From Hymenobacter sp. (GTDB lineage Bacteria; Bacteroidota; Bacteroidia; Cytophagales; Hymenobacteraceae): DNA of 5,710 nucleotides. Shown here piece after piece: positions 1-5,637 of the stretch. The position numbers and the translations under genes were made by a program. The notes under the pieces were generated by a model that was not told where the DNA came from, made no database searches, and saw only the letters and a program-made list of their open reading frames with translations. Position 1 is the first letter of the stretch. Each line of letters starts with the position of its first letter. Location of the stretch: NCBI GenBank assembly GCA_025362615.1, contig JANYFQ010000525.1, positions 1-5,710 on the forward strand, in the 5' to 3' direction.

Positions 1-23
1 GGCATTCGCCCGACCCCCGGACC

Positions 24-836
24 TCAATTCACCTTGTTCAACGCGCCTTTCAGACCCTGATACCCACACATATCTACTTTTATCGACCCCACAAACATCT
101 CGGCCTGAAACAGCACTGGAATTTTATTGCGGTCATCGGAAAAATACACCGAGATGGCGTTTTCGCCTCGAAACAGTTTGTTATCCGGCATCTTGGGCAC
201 GAGTTTGAAGGTGCGGATGGTGCCTGCCTTGGTTTCGACGGTTTGCCGGCCCTTAAATACCACTTCGAGCAGGAAATTATCGCCGTCGAAGTAAGCCGGC
301 ATCCGCAGACTTTCGCCCACCCGCATCCGCTCAAAATTGAGGGTGCGGAGGTAATAGAAACCACTTACCAATTCCAGGCAGTGGTTGGCGACCTTGACGG
401 TACTGCGCTTGTTGTCGCGCACATCAAACACTTCGGCTACGTCGCGTTCGTGGTCAAAGTCAATAACTTCCTTCTTGCGGTAGTTCTTTTCGGCAATCTC
501 GCGCTGGGCGCGGAGCGGCAATATGCTGGTCGTGTCGATGTAGGCCCGCCACTGGTCGCGGATGCGGAGAAAGAAGTCGAACGAGCCAGTGGTGCGCCCG
601 CTTACGGTGGCCTTGTAGCAGGGGCGGTTGTTGATGCGCTCCAGGTTGCCACTGGTTTCGACGGTGGCATCGGCGGCATTGAGCAACCCGTAATGAACTT
701 TGTAGTTGATGGTTTCGCCGCGCCCAAAACTATTCTGAACGATGTAGCGGGCGGCGTCGCCGGGGCCAAGCGCGGGCTGGGCGGCCGTGAGTAAAACCAA
801 AAAAGCGGGCAGAAAAATCAATCGACGGCAGCGCAT
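24..836 (-). CDS. Exported DUF3108 domain protein
   Basis: The encoded protein has 270 residues. The N-terminus is a typical Sec signal: basic residues MRCRR, a hydrophobic core at about 6-19, then small residues and a likely cleavage near residue 24. No cysteine sits at the cleavage site, so it is not a lipoprotein; it probably acts in the periplasm or at the envelope. From about residue 37 it follows the DUF3108 pattern: FGRGETINYKVHYG (37-50), a central segment with basic and acidic residues around YDH-like FDHERD, an SGFYYLR block, and a C-terminal block with a YFSDDRNKIPVLF motif. The family is common in Bacteroidota and Proteobacteria, but its biochemical role is not established and I assign none. 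The start is the ATG directly before the signal peptide; no Shine-Dalgarno sequence is visible, as is usual in this phylum. Transcription from recA is blocked by the terminator upstream, so it likely has its own promoter. Confidence 0.87.
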   Translation of the reverse strand: MRCRRLIFLPAFLVLLTAAQPALGPGDAARYIVQNSFGRGETINYKVHYGLLNAADATVETSGNLERINNRPCYKATVSGRTTGSFDFFLRIRDQWRAYIDTTSILPLRAQREIAEKNYRKKEVIDFDHERDVAEVFDVRDNKRSTVKVANHCLELVSGFYYLRTLNFERMRVGESLRMPAYFDGDNFLLEVVFKGRQTVETKAGTIRTFKLVPKMPDNKLFRGENAISVYFSDDRNKIPVLFQAEMFVGSIKVDMCGYQGLKGALNKVN

Positions 837-894
837 AAGGGCAGAAAAAGAACAACCAAGTCAGCGGTCCACCAACAATGAGAACGGCCACCGC

Positions 895-926
895 CAATGC
901 TATACGGCGTTGCTTTACAAACGAAA
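895..926 (-). promoter_or_regulatory. Possible promoter of the DUF3108 gene
   Basis: On the minus strand TAGCATTG (902 to 895) matches the Bacteroidota -7 box TAnnTTTG with one mismatch. A TTTC lies 20 bp upstream (926-923) and a TTTG lies 15 bp upstream (921-918), neither an ideal -33 box. It is in the right place, about 60 nt before the start codon and downstream of the terminator. The match is imperfect, so this is a weak candidate only. Confidence 0.25.
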
Positions 927-949
927 TGCCAACGCAAAATTACGCCCGT

Positions 950-985
950 AAAAAACCCCGCTGCCTTTCGGTAGCGGGGTTTTTT
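950..985 (-). terminator. Bidirectional Rho-independent terminator, probable recA 3' end
   Basis: Left arm CCCCGCTGCC (956-965) and right arm GGTAGCGGGG (970-979) form a 10-bp stem with one G-U pair around a TTTC loop. Six A (950-955) and six T (980-985) flank it symmetrically, so it can act on both strands. The only transcript reaching it from a recognised gene is the minus-strand one from recA, whose stop codon lies about 340 nt away. It would therefore insulate the DUF3108 gene from recA transcription. Confidence 0.9.
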
Positions 986-996
986 GTGTCAATGAG

Positions 997-1055
997 TGAC
1001 TGCTGTTACGCGGGGCAGGCGATTGGCGCGGGCCTCTTGGCCCGTGCCGGCTACT
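997..1055 (-). repeat. REP-like repeat, left arm of inverted pair
   Basis: Read on the minus strand from 1055, it begins AGTAG, then CC, then the hairpin GGCACGGGCC-AAGA-GGCCCGCGCC (1048 to 1025, 10 pairs with one G-U). It continues through a variable stretch into CGCGTAACAGCAGT. The arm at 1141-1197 has the same order of blocks with a 2-nt length difference in the variable stretch. GTAG immediately 5' of a GC-rich palindrome is the known head signature of REP sequences used by RAYT transposases. Confidence 0.65.
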
Positions 1056-1056
1056 A

Positions 1057-1073
1057 GCGGGCCTCTGGCCCGT
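1057..1073 (-). repeat. Third, shorter REP-type hairpin
   Basis: CGGGCC (1058-1063) and GGCCCG (1067-1072) form a 6-bp stem with a TCT loop, extendable by one G-U pair. Read on the minus strand, ACGGGCCAGAGGCCCGC is almost the same as the core of the left-arm hairpin, so it looks like a partial tandem copy in the same orientation. It is preceded by GTAC rather than GTAG. Confidence 0.5.
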
Positions 1074-1140
1074 ACCCCAGGCCGAAATCGTCCGCTCGTC
1101 CAACACGCATCATTCAACGATTGGGGCCAGCGGCCTCCAA

Positions 1141-1197
1141 AGTAGTTGGCACGGGCCTGGAGGCCCGCGCCAAAGCGTCACCGCGTAACATCAGTGA
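1141..1197 (+). repeat. REP-like repeat, right arm of inverted pair
   Basis: It begins AGTAG (1141-1145), followed by TT and the hairpin GGCACGGGCCT-GG-AGGCCCGCGCC (1148-1171), with one A-C mismatch at 1151/1168. It then runs into CGCGTAACATCAGTGA. It mirrors the arm at 997-1055, so the two GTAG heads face each other across about 85 bp. Just before it, 1121-1140 holds a further weak palindrome (TTGGGGCC, AGC, GGCCTCCAA). Confidence 0.65.
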
Positions 1198-1207
1198 GTG
1201 AATGACC

Positions 1208-1314
1208 GAGTGAGTGAATTATTAGTCTGGTTGCGTTCGCAGGCGTTTGCTATCAACCACAAAAGAAACGCCAACCATTAATCCACTCATTCGCTCATTA
1301 AAATTCACTCACTC
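1208..1314. repeat. Imperfect inverted repeat with GAGTGA blocks
   Basis: GAGTGAGTGAATT (1208-1220) is perfectly complementary to 1302-1314. Further in, TGGTTG (1228-1233) can pair with CAACCA at 1272-1277, and GGCGTTT (1242-1248) with AAACGCC (1266-1272); the two inner pairings share a base and the arms differ by small insertions. The whole can fold as a long irregular stem. It adjoins the recA stop codon on the minus-strand transcript. I see no T-run that would make it a terminator. Confidence 0.5.
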
Positions 1315-1322
1315 ATTGAAGC

Positions 1323-2405
1323 CTAAAGCGTGTCGTCGCCGTCTTCCGGGCCGCTCATGTCCACGGGGATGACATCGCTGTCGCCTTTGGCCATGGTGCG
1401 GATTTTACCTTCGATTTCGTCGGCAATTTCGGGGTTGTCGAGCAGCAACGTCTTCACGGCCTCGCGGCCCTGCCCAATTTTGGTGTCGCCGTAGCTGAAC
1501 CACGAACCCGACTTGGCAATGATGCCCATGTCCACGCCCAGGTCCACAATTTCGCCGACTTTGGAGATGCCTAGGCCGTAGATGATGTCAAACTCGACAA
1601 CTTTAAAGGGCGGCGCGACCTTGTTTTTCACCACCTTCACTTTGGTGCGGTTGCCGGTGATGTTGTCTTTGTCCTCCTTAATCTGGCCGATGCGGCGGAT
1701 GTCGAGGCGCACCGAAGCGTAAAATTTCAGGGCGTTGCCACCGGTTGTGGTTTCGGGCGTACCGAACATAACGCCGATTTTTTCGCGCAACTGGTTGATG
1801 AACACGCAGCAGCAGCCGGTTTTGTTGATGGTGCCCGTGAGCTTGCGCAGGGCCTGGCTCATGAGGCGGGCGTGCAGGCCCACTTTCGAGTCGCCCATGT
1901 CGCCTTCGAGTTCGCCTTTGGGCACGAGGGCCGCCACGGAGTCAATCACGATGATGTCGATGGCACCGCTGGAGATGAGTTGGTCGGCAATTTCGAGGGC
2001 TTGCTCGCCATTGTCGGGCTGGGCGATGAGCAGGCTGGCGGTGTCGATGCCCAGCTTTTGGGCATAGGCCGCGTCGAAGGCGTGTTCGGCGTCGATGAAG
2101 GCGGCGATGCCGCCCTTCTTTTGCGCCTCGGCAATCATGTGCAGGGTCAGGGTCGTTTTGCCCGACGATTCGGGGCCGTAAATTTCGACCACCCGGCCGC
2201 GGGGCACGCCGCCCACGCCCAGGGCAATGTCGAGCGAGAGCGAACCGGTGCTGATGACGGCGATATCGACCACTTTCTGGTCGGAGAGCTTCATCACGGT
2301 GCCTTTGCCGTAGGCTTTATCGAGTTTGTCGAGCGTGAGCTGGAGGGCTTTGGCTTTGGAATCGGCCGTCGAAGCCGGGGCCGCTTTGTCAGTTGCTACT
2401 GCCAT
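1323..2405 (-). CDS. recA: Recombinase RecA
   Basis: RecA forms ATP-dependent filaments on single-stranded DNA, drives strand exchange in recombinational repair, and stimulates LexA-type autocleavage where present. The 360-residue protein has the full family architecture: an N-terminal helix region (about 17-40), Walker A GPESSGKT (77-84), catalytic Glu107 in DAEHA, Walker B IIVIDSVAAL with Asp155, Gln205 in the NQLREK motif, the DNA-binding L2 loop with PETTTGGNALKFYAS, and an acidic C-terminal tail. The start is the ATG at 2405, giving MAVATDKAAP. The frame stays open to 2753, but that extension has no RecA similarity and runs into the divergent gene. No Shine-Dalgarno sequence is present. 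Small oddities: L2 reads FGTPETTT where FGNPETTT is usual, and Cys198-200 are three in a row. The stop is TAG, followed after 3 nt by the repeat element. Confidence 0.98.
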   Translation of the reverse strand: MAVATDKAAPASTADSKAKALQLTLDKLDKAYGKGTVMKLSDQKVVDIAVISTGSLSLDIALGVGGVPRGRVVEIYGPESSGKTTLTLHMIAEAQKKGGIAAFIDAEHAFDAAYAQKLGIDTASLLIAQPDNGEQALEIADQLISSGAIDIIVIDSVAALVPKGELEGDMGDSKVGLHARLMSQALRKLTGTINKTGCCCVFINQLREKIGVMFGTPETTTGGNALKFYASVRLDIRRIGQIKEDKDNITGNRTKVKVVKNKVAPPFKVVEFDIIYGLGISKVGEIVDLGVDMGIIAKSGSWFSYGDTKIGQGREAVKTLLLDNPEIADEIEGKIRTMAKGDSDVIPVDMSGPEDGDDTL

Positions 2406-2412
2406 GTGAAGG

Positions 2413-2440
2413 TTGGTGGGGAAAAAGGGAATTAGGTTTG
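2413..2440 (+). promoter_or_regulatory. Candidate promoter for the gene at 2560
   Basis: TTG (2413-2415), a 17-bp spacer and TAGGTTTG (2433-2440) fit the consensus described for Flavobacterium (TTG, 17-23 bp, TAnnTTTG). Initiation would fall near 2447, giving a leader of about 110 nt for the outer-membrane protein gene. The site lies within the recA leader region, only 8-35 bp from the recA start codon, so the two genes may interfere. On the opposite strand the best -7 match for recA is TACTTTTA (2449 to 2442), with no good -33 box. Confidence 0.4.
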
Positions 2441-2471
2441 GTAAAAGTAAGCGGTTGCGGCCGAAATCCGC

Positions 2472-2515
2472 GCCGGCCGAGCCAAGCTGACGGGCCGGTT
2501 CCGGTCGGCTTTTTC
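2472..2515 (+). other. GC-rich hairpin with T-run in the divergent region
   Basis: GCCGGCC (2472-2478) pairs with GGTCGGC (2503-2509), 7 bp with one G-U, followed by TTTTT within 2510-2514. It resembles an intrinsic terminator, but the loop of 24 nt is long and no plus-strand gene ends before it. If transcription starts near 2447 it would sit in the leader of the gene at 2560, where it could attenuate expression. It may equally be chance in GC-rich DNA. Confidence 0.25.
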
Positions 2516-2559
2516 TAACACAGGTGTGGCCGGTTTTGTGCCGTTGCGCCAGCAAATTT

Positions 2560-3819
2560 ATGGATAAATTTCTAAAAATTTTAGTTAGCATTGGAGCCGT
2601 GTTGGTTACGGCTGGCGCGGCGCGGGCGCAGGTGGATAATCGGGCGTTTGTGGGCGAGCAGCCGGGTACACCACGAGTAATTTCTCTCACGTCCCTCGCA
2701 GGTTTACCTAAAGCGCAGGTCGACTCTGCAGTCGCGGCTGCAAAACGGCGCACCGATGCTTACAACGCGGCACACTTTCCAGTCGCCGGCAATTTGCATC
2801 TCTCGTTCAATGCCTTCACGTTTTTCAAGGACAACGAATACTTCAACAAAATCGTGGACGGCTACACACTCTTCGGCACCCAGCTCAATCCGCAACTGGT
2901 CTATTATCCTACCAAAGATTTGCGCCTCGAAGCCGGCGTGTTTTTATGGAAAGATTTCGGCAACCCCACATTGCAGCAAGTGCGTCCCACGTACCGCGCT
3001 ACCTGGACGGTAAAAAACCACCAATTTATTTTTGGAAATACCCGTCCGCACCTTAATCACGGTTACATCGAGCCGCTCCTTAACTTCGAGCGCGTGATGC
3101 TAAAACCGTTGGAAGAAGGCGTACAATACCGGCACCTCGGTAACCGGCTTTTTGTGGACGTGTGGGTGGACTGGCTCCGGCAGCAATACCGTTTCAGCAA
3201 TTTTCAGGAGGAAATTGCGGGCGGCGTCAGCAGCCATTATCGCGTCACGAGCAACCAAAGCCGGTGGCAAGTGACGATGCCGTTCCAGTTCACGGCCACG
3301 CACAGGGGCGGGCAGATTGACACGCTTGATAAGCCGCTGCAAACGCTTTTCAACGAAGCGCTGGGATTGGAAGCGTACCGTAGCTTTGGGAAAAACGGGC
3401 TGAACGCCGTGCGCTTCAACGCCTACGCGCTGGGTTTTCAAGACAACTCCTTCACCTTCTGGCAGTTGCCCTACAAGCGCGGCACCGCCTTCTACCTCAA
3501 CGGCACCCTCGAAACCAAGTACGGCGACGCGATGCTGAGTTACTTCGAGGGCGAGCATTTCATTTCCCCGCTGGGCGGCGACTTGTACCAAGGCCTCTCC
3601 CGCACCGTGTCGGACCCGACTTACACCGAAACCGTGCGGCGGGTGCTGCTGCTGCGGCTGATGCGCGATTTTCGCATCTCCGATGCAGCGGCCCTCACCG
3701 TGCGCGTCGAGCCGGTGTATGACTTAGGAAGCCGCAAAACCGACTTCTCATTTGGGTTTTACTTGAATTTTCGCCAGGAATGGCTGCTGGGCAACGTAGC
3801 GAGCCGGGTGCGGCAGTAA
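2560..3819 (+). CDS. Predicted outer-membrane beta-barrel protein, function unknown
   Basis: The protein has 419 residues and I do not recognise a named family. MDKFLK, a hydrophobic core and ARA-Q give a clear signal peptide with cleavage after about residue 23. A soluble linker to about residue 70 follows. The remainder alternates aromatic and polar residues in short strands typical of outer-membrane barrels, for example NLHLSFNAFTFF, LNPQLVYYP, LRLEAGVFLW and, near the end, DFSFGFYLNFRQEW. No TonB box, plug or enzymatic motif is visible. The ATG at 2560 is preferred over the in-frame ATG at 2524 because it starts the signal peptide directly; AT-rich sequence rather than a Shine-Dalgarno precedes it. 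It diverges from recA and converges on the acetyltransferase gene, so it is likely monocistronic. A porin or structural barrel role is possible, but barrel prediction is from pattern only. Confidence 0.72.
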   Translation: MDKFLKILVSIGAVLVTAGAARAQVDNRAFVGEQPGTPRVISLTSLAGLPKAQVDSAVAAAKRRTDAYNAAHFPVAGNLHLSFNAFTFFKDNEYFNKIVDGYTLFGTQLNPQLVYYPTKDLRLEAGVFLWKDFGNPTLQQVRPTYRATWTVKNHQFIFGNTRPHLNHGYIEPLLNFERVMLKPLEEGVQYRHLGNRLFVDVWVDWLRQQYRFSNFQEEIAGGVSSHYRVTSNQSRWQVTMPFQFTATHRGGQIDTLDKPLQTLFNEALGLEAYRSFGKNGLNAVRFNAYALGFQDNSFTFWQLPYKRGTAFYLNGTLETKYGDAMLSYFEGEHFISPLGGDLYQGLSRTVSDPTYTETVRRVLLLRLMRDFRISDAAALTVRVEPVYDLGSRKTDFSFGFYLNFRQEWLLGNVASRVRQ

Positions 3820-3903
3820 CGTAGGTGTTCAACCCGCAAAGCCTGGAACGGTAGGCCCTTACGTGTTACCGGCCTCGTTCGCGGGTTGAACTCCCGCGCT
3901 ACG
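3820..3903. repeat. Inverted pair of GTAG-headed repeats between convergent genes
   Basis: GTTCAACCCGC (3827-3837) and its perfect complement (3881-3891) are 11-bp arms 43 bp apart. CGTAG precedes the left arm (3820-3824), and the right arm read on the minus strand begins with CGTAG too (3903 to 3899). The right copy contains its own hairpin, CGCGGG and CCCGCG (3880-3885, 3893-3898); the left copy lacks the first half of it. A further AGGCC/GGCCT pair (3853-3857, 3871-3875) strengthens the cruciform. It starts right after the stop codon of the upstream gene and extends into the 3' end of the acetyltransferase gene. With no T-run it is not a standard terminator, though the stem may protect or end both transcripts. 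Confidence 0.65.
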
Positions 3904-4437
3904 CACAAACCGCCTAATGCCGTTGCCGCCCACTGCGTCGCGGAGCCAGGCAAACCGACCGCTGGCTTCCTCGGGCCGGAAGCCCACAGCCAGGGCCACA
4001 GCCTGCCCAGCCGCGTTGTCGGCGAAGCAGCGGACGAGCAGCTGCTTTGCCTTCAGCACGTCAAACCCGAACTGGCAAATGGCCGCCAGCGCCTCGCGGG
4101 CGTAGCCCCGGCCCTGGGCCTCGGGGGAAACATAATAGCCAATCTCGGCCTGTTTTTCACCCTGGGGCATGAGGCAAATGTCGCCCAGATAGTTCGCGGT
4201 TTCGAGGTGCCAGAGGCCCCAAACGTAGAAACGGCCCGTGCGCCAATCGTGGGCAAAATGCCGTAGCTGCCCCTCCGCATCGGCCAGGCTGCGGACGGCC
4301 GCCACGCGGTCGGGGAAAGAAGCGGCGAAGACGGCGCAGTGGCGGTGCAAAAGGTCGAAAAACGCGGGCGCGTCGGCCGGCTCATAAGGGCGCAGCAGCA
4401 AGCGGGATGTGAGGACGGGGGTGCGCGGCACGGGCAT
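3859..4437 (-). CDS. GNAT N-acetyltransferase, RimJ/RimL type
   Basis: The protein has 192 residues and belongs to the GNAT fold, which transfers acetyl from acetyl-CoA to an amine. The start region TSRLLLRPYEPADAPAFFDLL (10-30) is typical of the RimJ/RimL branch. GDICLMPQ and AEIGYYVSPEAQGRGYAREAL (97-117) are strands 4-5, with the acetyl-CoA pyrophosphate-binding QGRGYA at 108-113. DNAAGQAVALAVGF (140-153) is the usual C-terminal motif. The substrate cannot be read from sequence: ribosomal protein N-termini, other peptides, or small amines are possible. The ATG at 4437 is chosen because the family N-terminus starts there; the frame stays open to 4896 but that part lies antisense to the dehydrogenase. 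Residues from about 179 to 192 (RSAGVQPANEAGNT) are encoded by the adjoining repeat and are probably not part of the fold. Confidence 0.9.
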   Translation of the reverse strand: MPVPRTPVLTSRLLLRPYEPADAPAFFDLLHRHCAVFAASFPDRVAAVRSLADAEGQLRHFAHDWRTGRFYVWGLWHLETANYLGDICLMPQGEKQAEIGYYVSPEAQGRGYAREALAAICQFGFDVLKAKQLLVRCFADNAAGQAVALAVGFRPEEASGRFAWLRDAVGGNGIRRFVRSAGVQPANEAGNT

Positions 4438-4534
4438 GGGCCCGCAAGTTCGGCACCGACGACGAGTCAAGCCGGGCCGTAGTAACCCAGCGGCGACAGG
4501 AGGAGTAAGCAAGCGCGACATTTCCTCCACCACA

Positions 4535-4557
4535 GGCAAGGTGCCGCCCCACCTGCC
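4535..4557 (+). other. Small hairpin in the leader of the dehydrogenase gene
   Basis: GGCA-A-GGTG (4535-4543) pairs with CACCTGCC (4550-4557): 8 bp with one bulged A and a CCGCCC loop, ending 15 nt before the start codon. It could affect translation initiation, but a stem this size is expected by chance in GC-rich DNA. No TAnnTTTG promoter box is visible in the 135-bp divergent region 4438-4572. Confidence 0.2.
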
Positions 4558-4572
4558 AACTTCAACCGTTCT

Positions 4573-5637
4573 ATGCCTACTACCTCTGCCAAAGGCTACG
4601 CCGCCAAAAACTCCGGCGCCAGGCTGTCGCCCTTCGCCTTCGAACGCCGCGAACCCGGCCCGCACGATGTCAGCATTCAGATTGAGTACTGCGGCGTGTG
4701 CCATTCCGACGTGCATCAGGTGCGCAACGACTGGAAGAACACCGTCTATCCCTGCCTGCCGGGCCACGAGATTATAGGGCGCGTCACGGCGGTCGGTGCC
4801 CAGGTCCGGCACCACCAAGTAGGCGATGCCGTGGGGGTGGGCTGCATGATAGACTCGTGCCAGCACTGCGCTTCCTGCGCCGAGGGCGACGAACAATACT
4901 GCGAAAACGGTTTCCTATCGACCTACAACGGCCCGTTCAAGCCCGACGGCACCAACACCTACGGTGGCTACTCCGACCACATTGTAGTACGCGAAAAATT
5001 CGTCTTAAAGGTTCCTAAAAATCTTGATTTGAAGGGAGTAGCTCCCATTTTGTGCGCCGGCGTCACCACCTACTCGCCCCTGAAACACTGGAACGTGAAG
5101 GCCGGGCAGCACATCGGCATCGTGGGCCTCGGCGGCCTCGGCCACATGGCCACCAAAATTGCCGTGGCAATGGGCGCGAAGGTAACGGTCTTCACCACGT
5201 CGCGCGACAAAGAAGCCGCCGCCCGCCAGCTCGGGGCCACCGACGTGGTGTGGTCAAAAAACCCGCTCAGCATGGCCCAACACGCCGAAAAATACGATTT
5301 CATCCTCAGTACCATCCCCGAGCCGCACGACGTGAACCCCTACGTGCAGCTACTCAAGCGCGACGGTACCATCGTGCTGGTGGGCGTACTTCAGCCGTTG
5401 AGCACTGGCACCGACAATATGCAGGTCGCCACCAAGCGCCGTTCGGTGGCCGGCTCGCTCATTGGCAGCCTCCGCGAAACGCAGGAAGTCCTCGACTTCT
5501 GCGGCAAACACAACATTACCTCCGACGTGGAACTGATTGACATCAAAACCATCAACGAGGCATTTAAAAAAGTGGAGGCCGGCGACGTACCCTTCCGCTA
5601 CGTTATTGATATGAAGTCGCTGGCTGACGCTGCTTAG
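4573..5637 (+). CDS. Zinc-dependent NAD(P) alcohol dehydrogenase, YahK/CAD type
   Basis: The 354-residue protein is a complete medium-chain dehydrogenase/reductase that interconverts alcohols and aldehydes. Catalytic zinc ligands are Cys43 in YCGVCHSD, His65 in PGHE and Cys161 in LCAGVTTY. The structural zinc is held by Cys96, Cys99, Cys102 and Cys110. The GYSDHIVV block (132-139) and the Rossmann motif GLGGLGH (185-191) are intact. After the second Rossmann strand, FTTSRDK (207-213) has Ser and Arg where NAD enzymes carry an acidic residue, which points to NADP(H). The pattern fits the YahK and cinnamyl-alcohol dehydrogenase group, whose bacterial members usually reduce a broad range of aldehydes; the natural substrate here is unknown and detoxification of reactive aldehydes is a guess. 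The ATG at 4573 gives the usual family N-terminus. It diverges from the acetyltransferase gene, and no partner gene follows in the window. Confidence 0.95.
   Translation: MPTTSAKGYAAKNSGARLSPFAFERREPGPHDVSIQIEYCGVCHSDVHQVRNDWKNTVYPCLPGHEIIGRVTAVGAQVRHHQVGDAVGVGCMIDSCQHCASCAEGDEQYCENGFLSTYNGPFKPDGTNTYGGYSDHIVVREKFVLKVPKNLDLKGVAPILCAGVTTYSPLKHWNVKAGQHIGIVGLGGLGHMATKIAVAMGAKVTVFTTSRDKEAAARQLGATDVVWSKNPLSMAQHAEKYDFILSTIPEPHDVNPYVQLLKRDGTIVLVGVLQPLSTGTDNMQVATKRRSVAGSLIGSLRETQEVLDFCGKHNITSDVELIDIKTINEAFKKVEAGDVPFRYVIDMKSLADAA

Larger units (their letters stand above)
989..1319. repeat. 331-bp composite inverted-repeat element (REPIN- or MITE-like)
   Basis: The element is bounded by a perfect 11-bp inverted repeat, TCAATGAGTGA at 989-999 and its complement at 1309-1319. 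Inside are a long imperfect inverted pair (997-1055 against 1141-1197) with GC-rich hairpins, and a second inverted pair of GAGTGAGTGAATT (1208-1220) and its complement (1302-1314). GAGT/GTGA units recur in both orientations at 994-999, 1193-1219 and 1284-1317. It has no coding capacity that I believe. It fills almost all the space between the terminator and the recA stop codon, so it would lie in the recA 3' untranslated region. No clear target-site duplication is visible, so treating it as a single inserted unit is an inference. Confidence 0.6.

Noticed and set aside
243..794. Open frame of 183 codons on the plus strand opposite the DUF3108 gene
   Set aside because: It is antisense to a well-supported gene, and long antisense frames are expected in GC-rich coding DNA; the translation resembles no family.
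915..1106. Open frame of 63 codons on the minus strand between recA and the DUF3108 gene
   Set aside because: It runs through the terminator and the REP-like hairpins, has no recognisable domain, and its composition follows the repeats.
989..1319. CRISPR array or small RNA gene
   Set aside because: The repeats are inverted and unevenly spaced, not direct repeats with regular spacers, and no promoter for an independent RNA was found.
1872..2435. Open frame of 187 codons on the plus strand opposite recA
   Set aside because: It mirrors conserved RecA codons and has no independent domain signal.
2406..2753. N-terminal extension of RecA by 116 codons
   Set aside because: The extension has no RecA similarity and crosses the start and signal peptide of the divergent gene; ATG at 2405 gives a normal RecA length.
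3100..3591. Open frame of 163 codons on the minus strand opposite the barrel protein gene
   Set aside because: It is the antisense shadow of a gene with a signal peptide and strand pattern; no domain is recognisable.
4438..4896. Extension of the acetyltransferase by 153 codons upstream
   Set aside because: It overlaps the dehydrogenase gene antisense, and the GNAT family N-terminus begins at the ATG at 4437.
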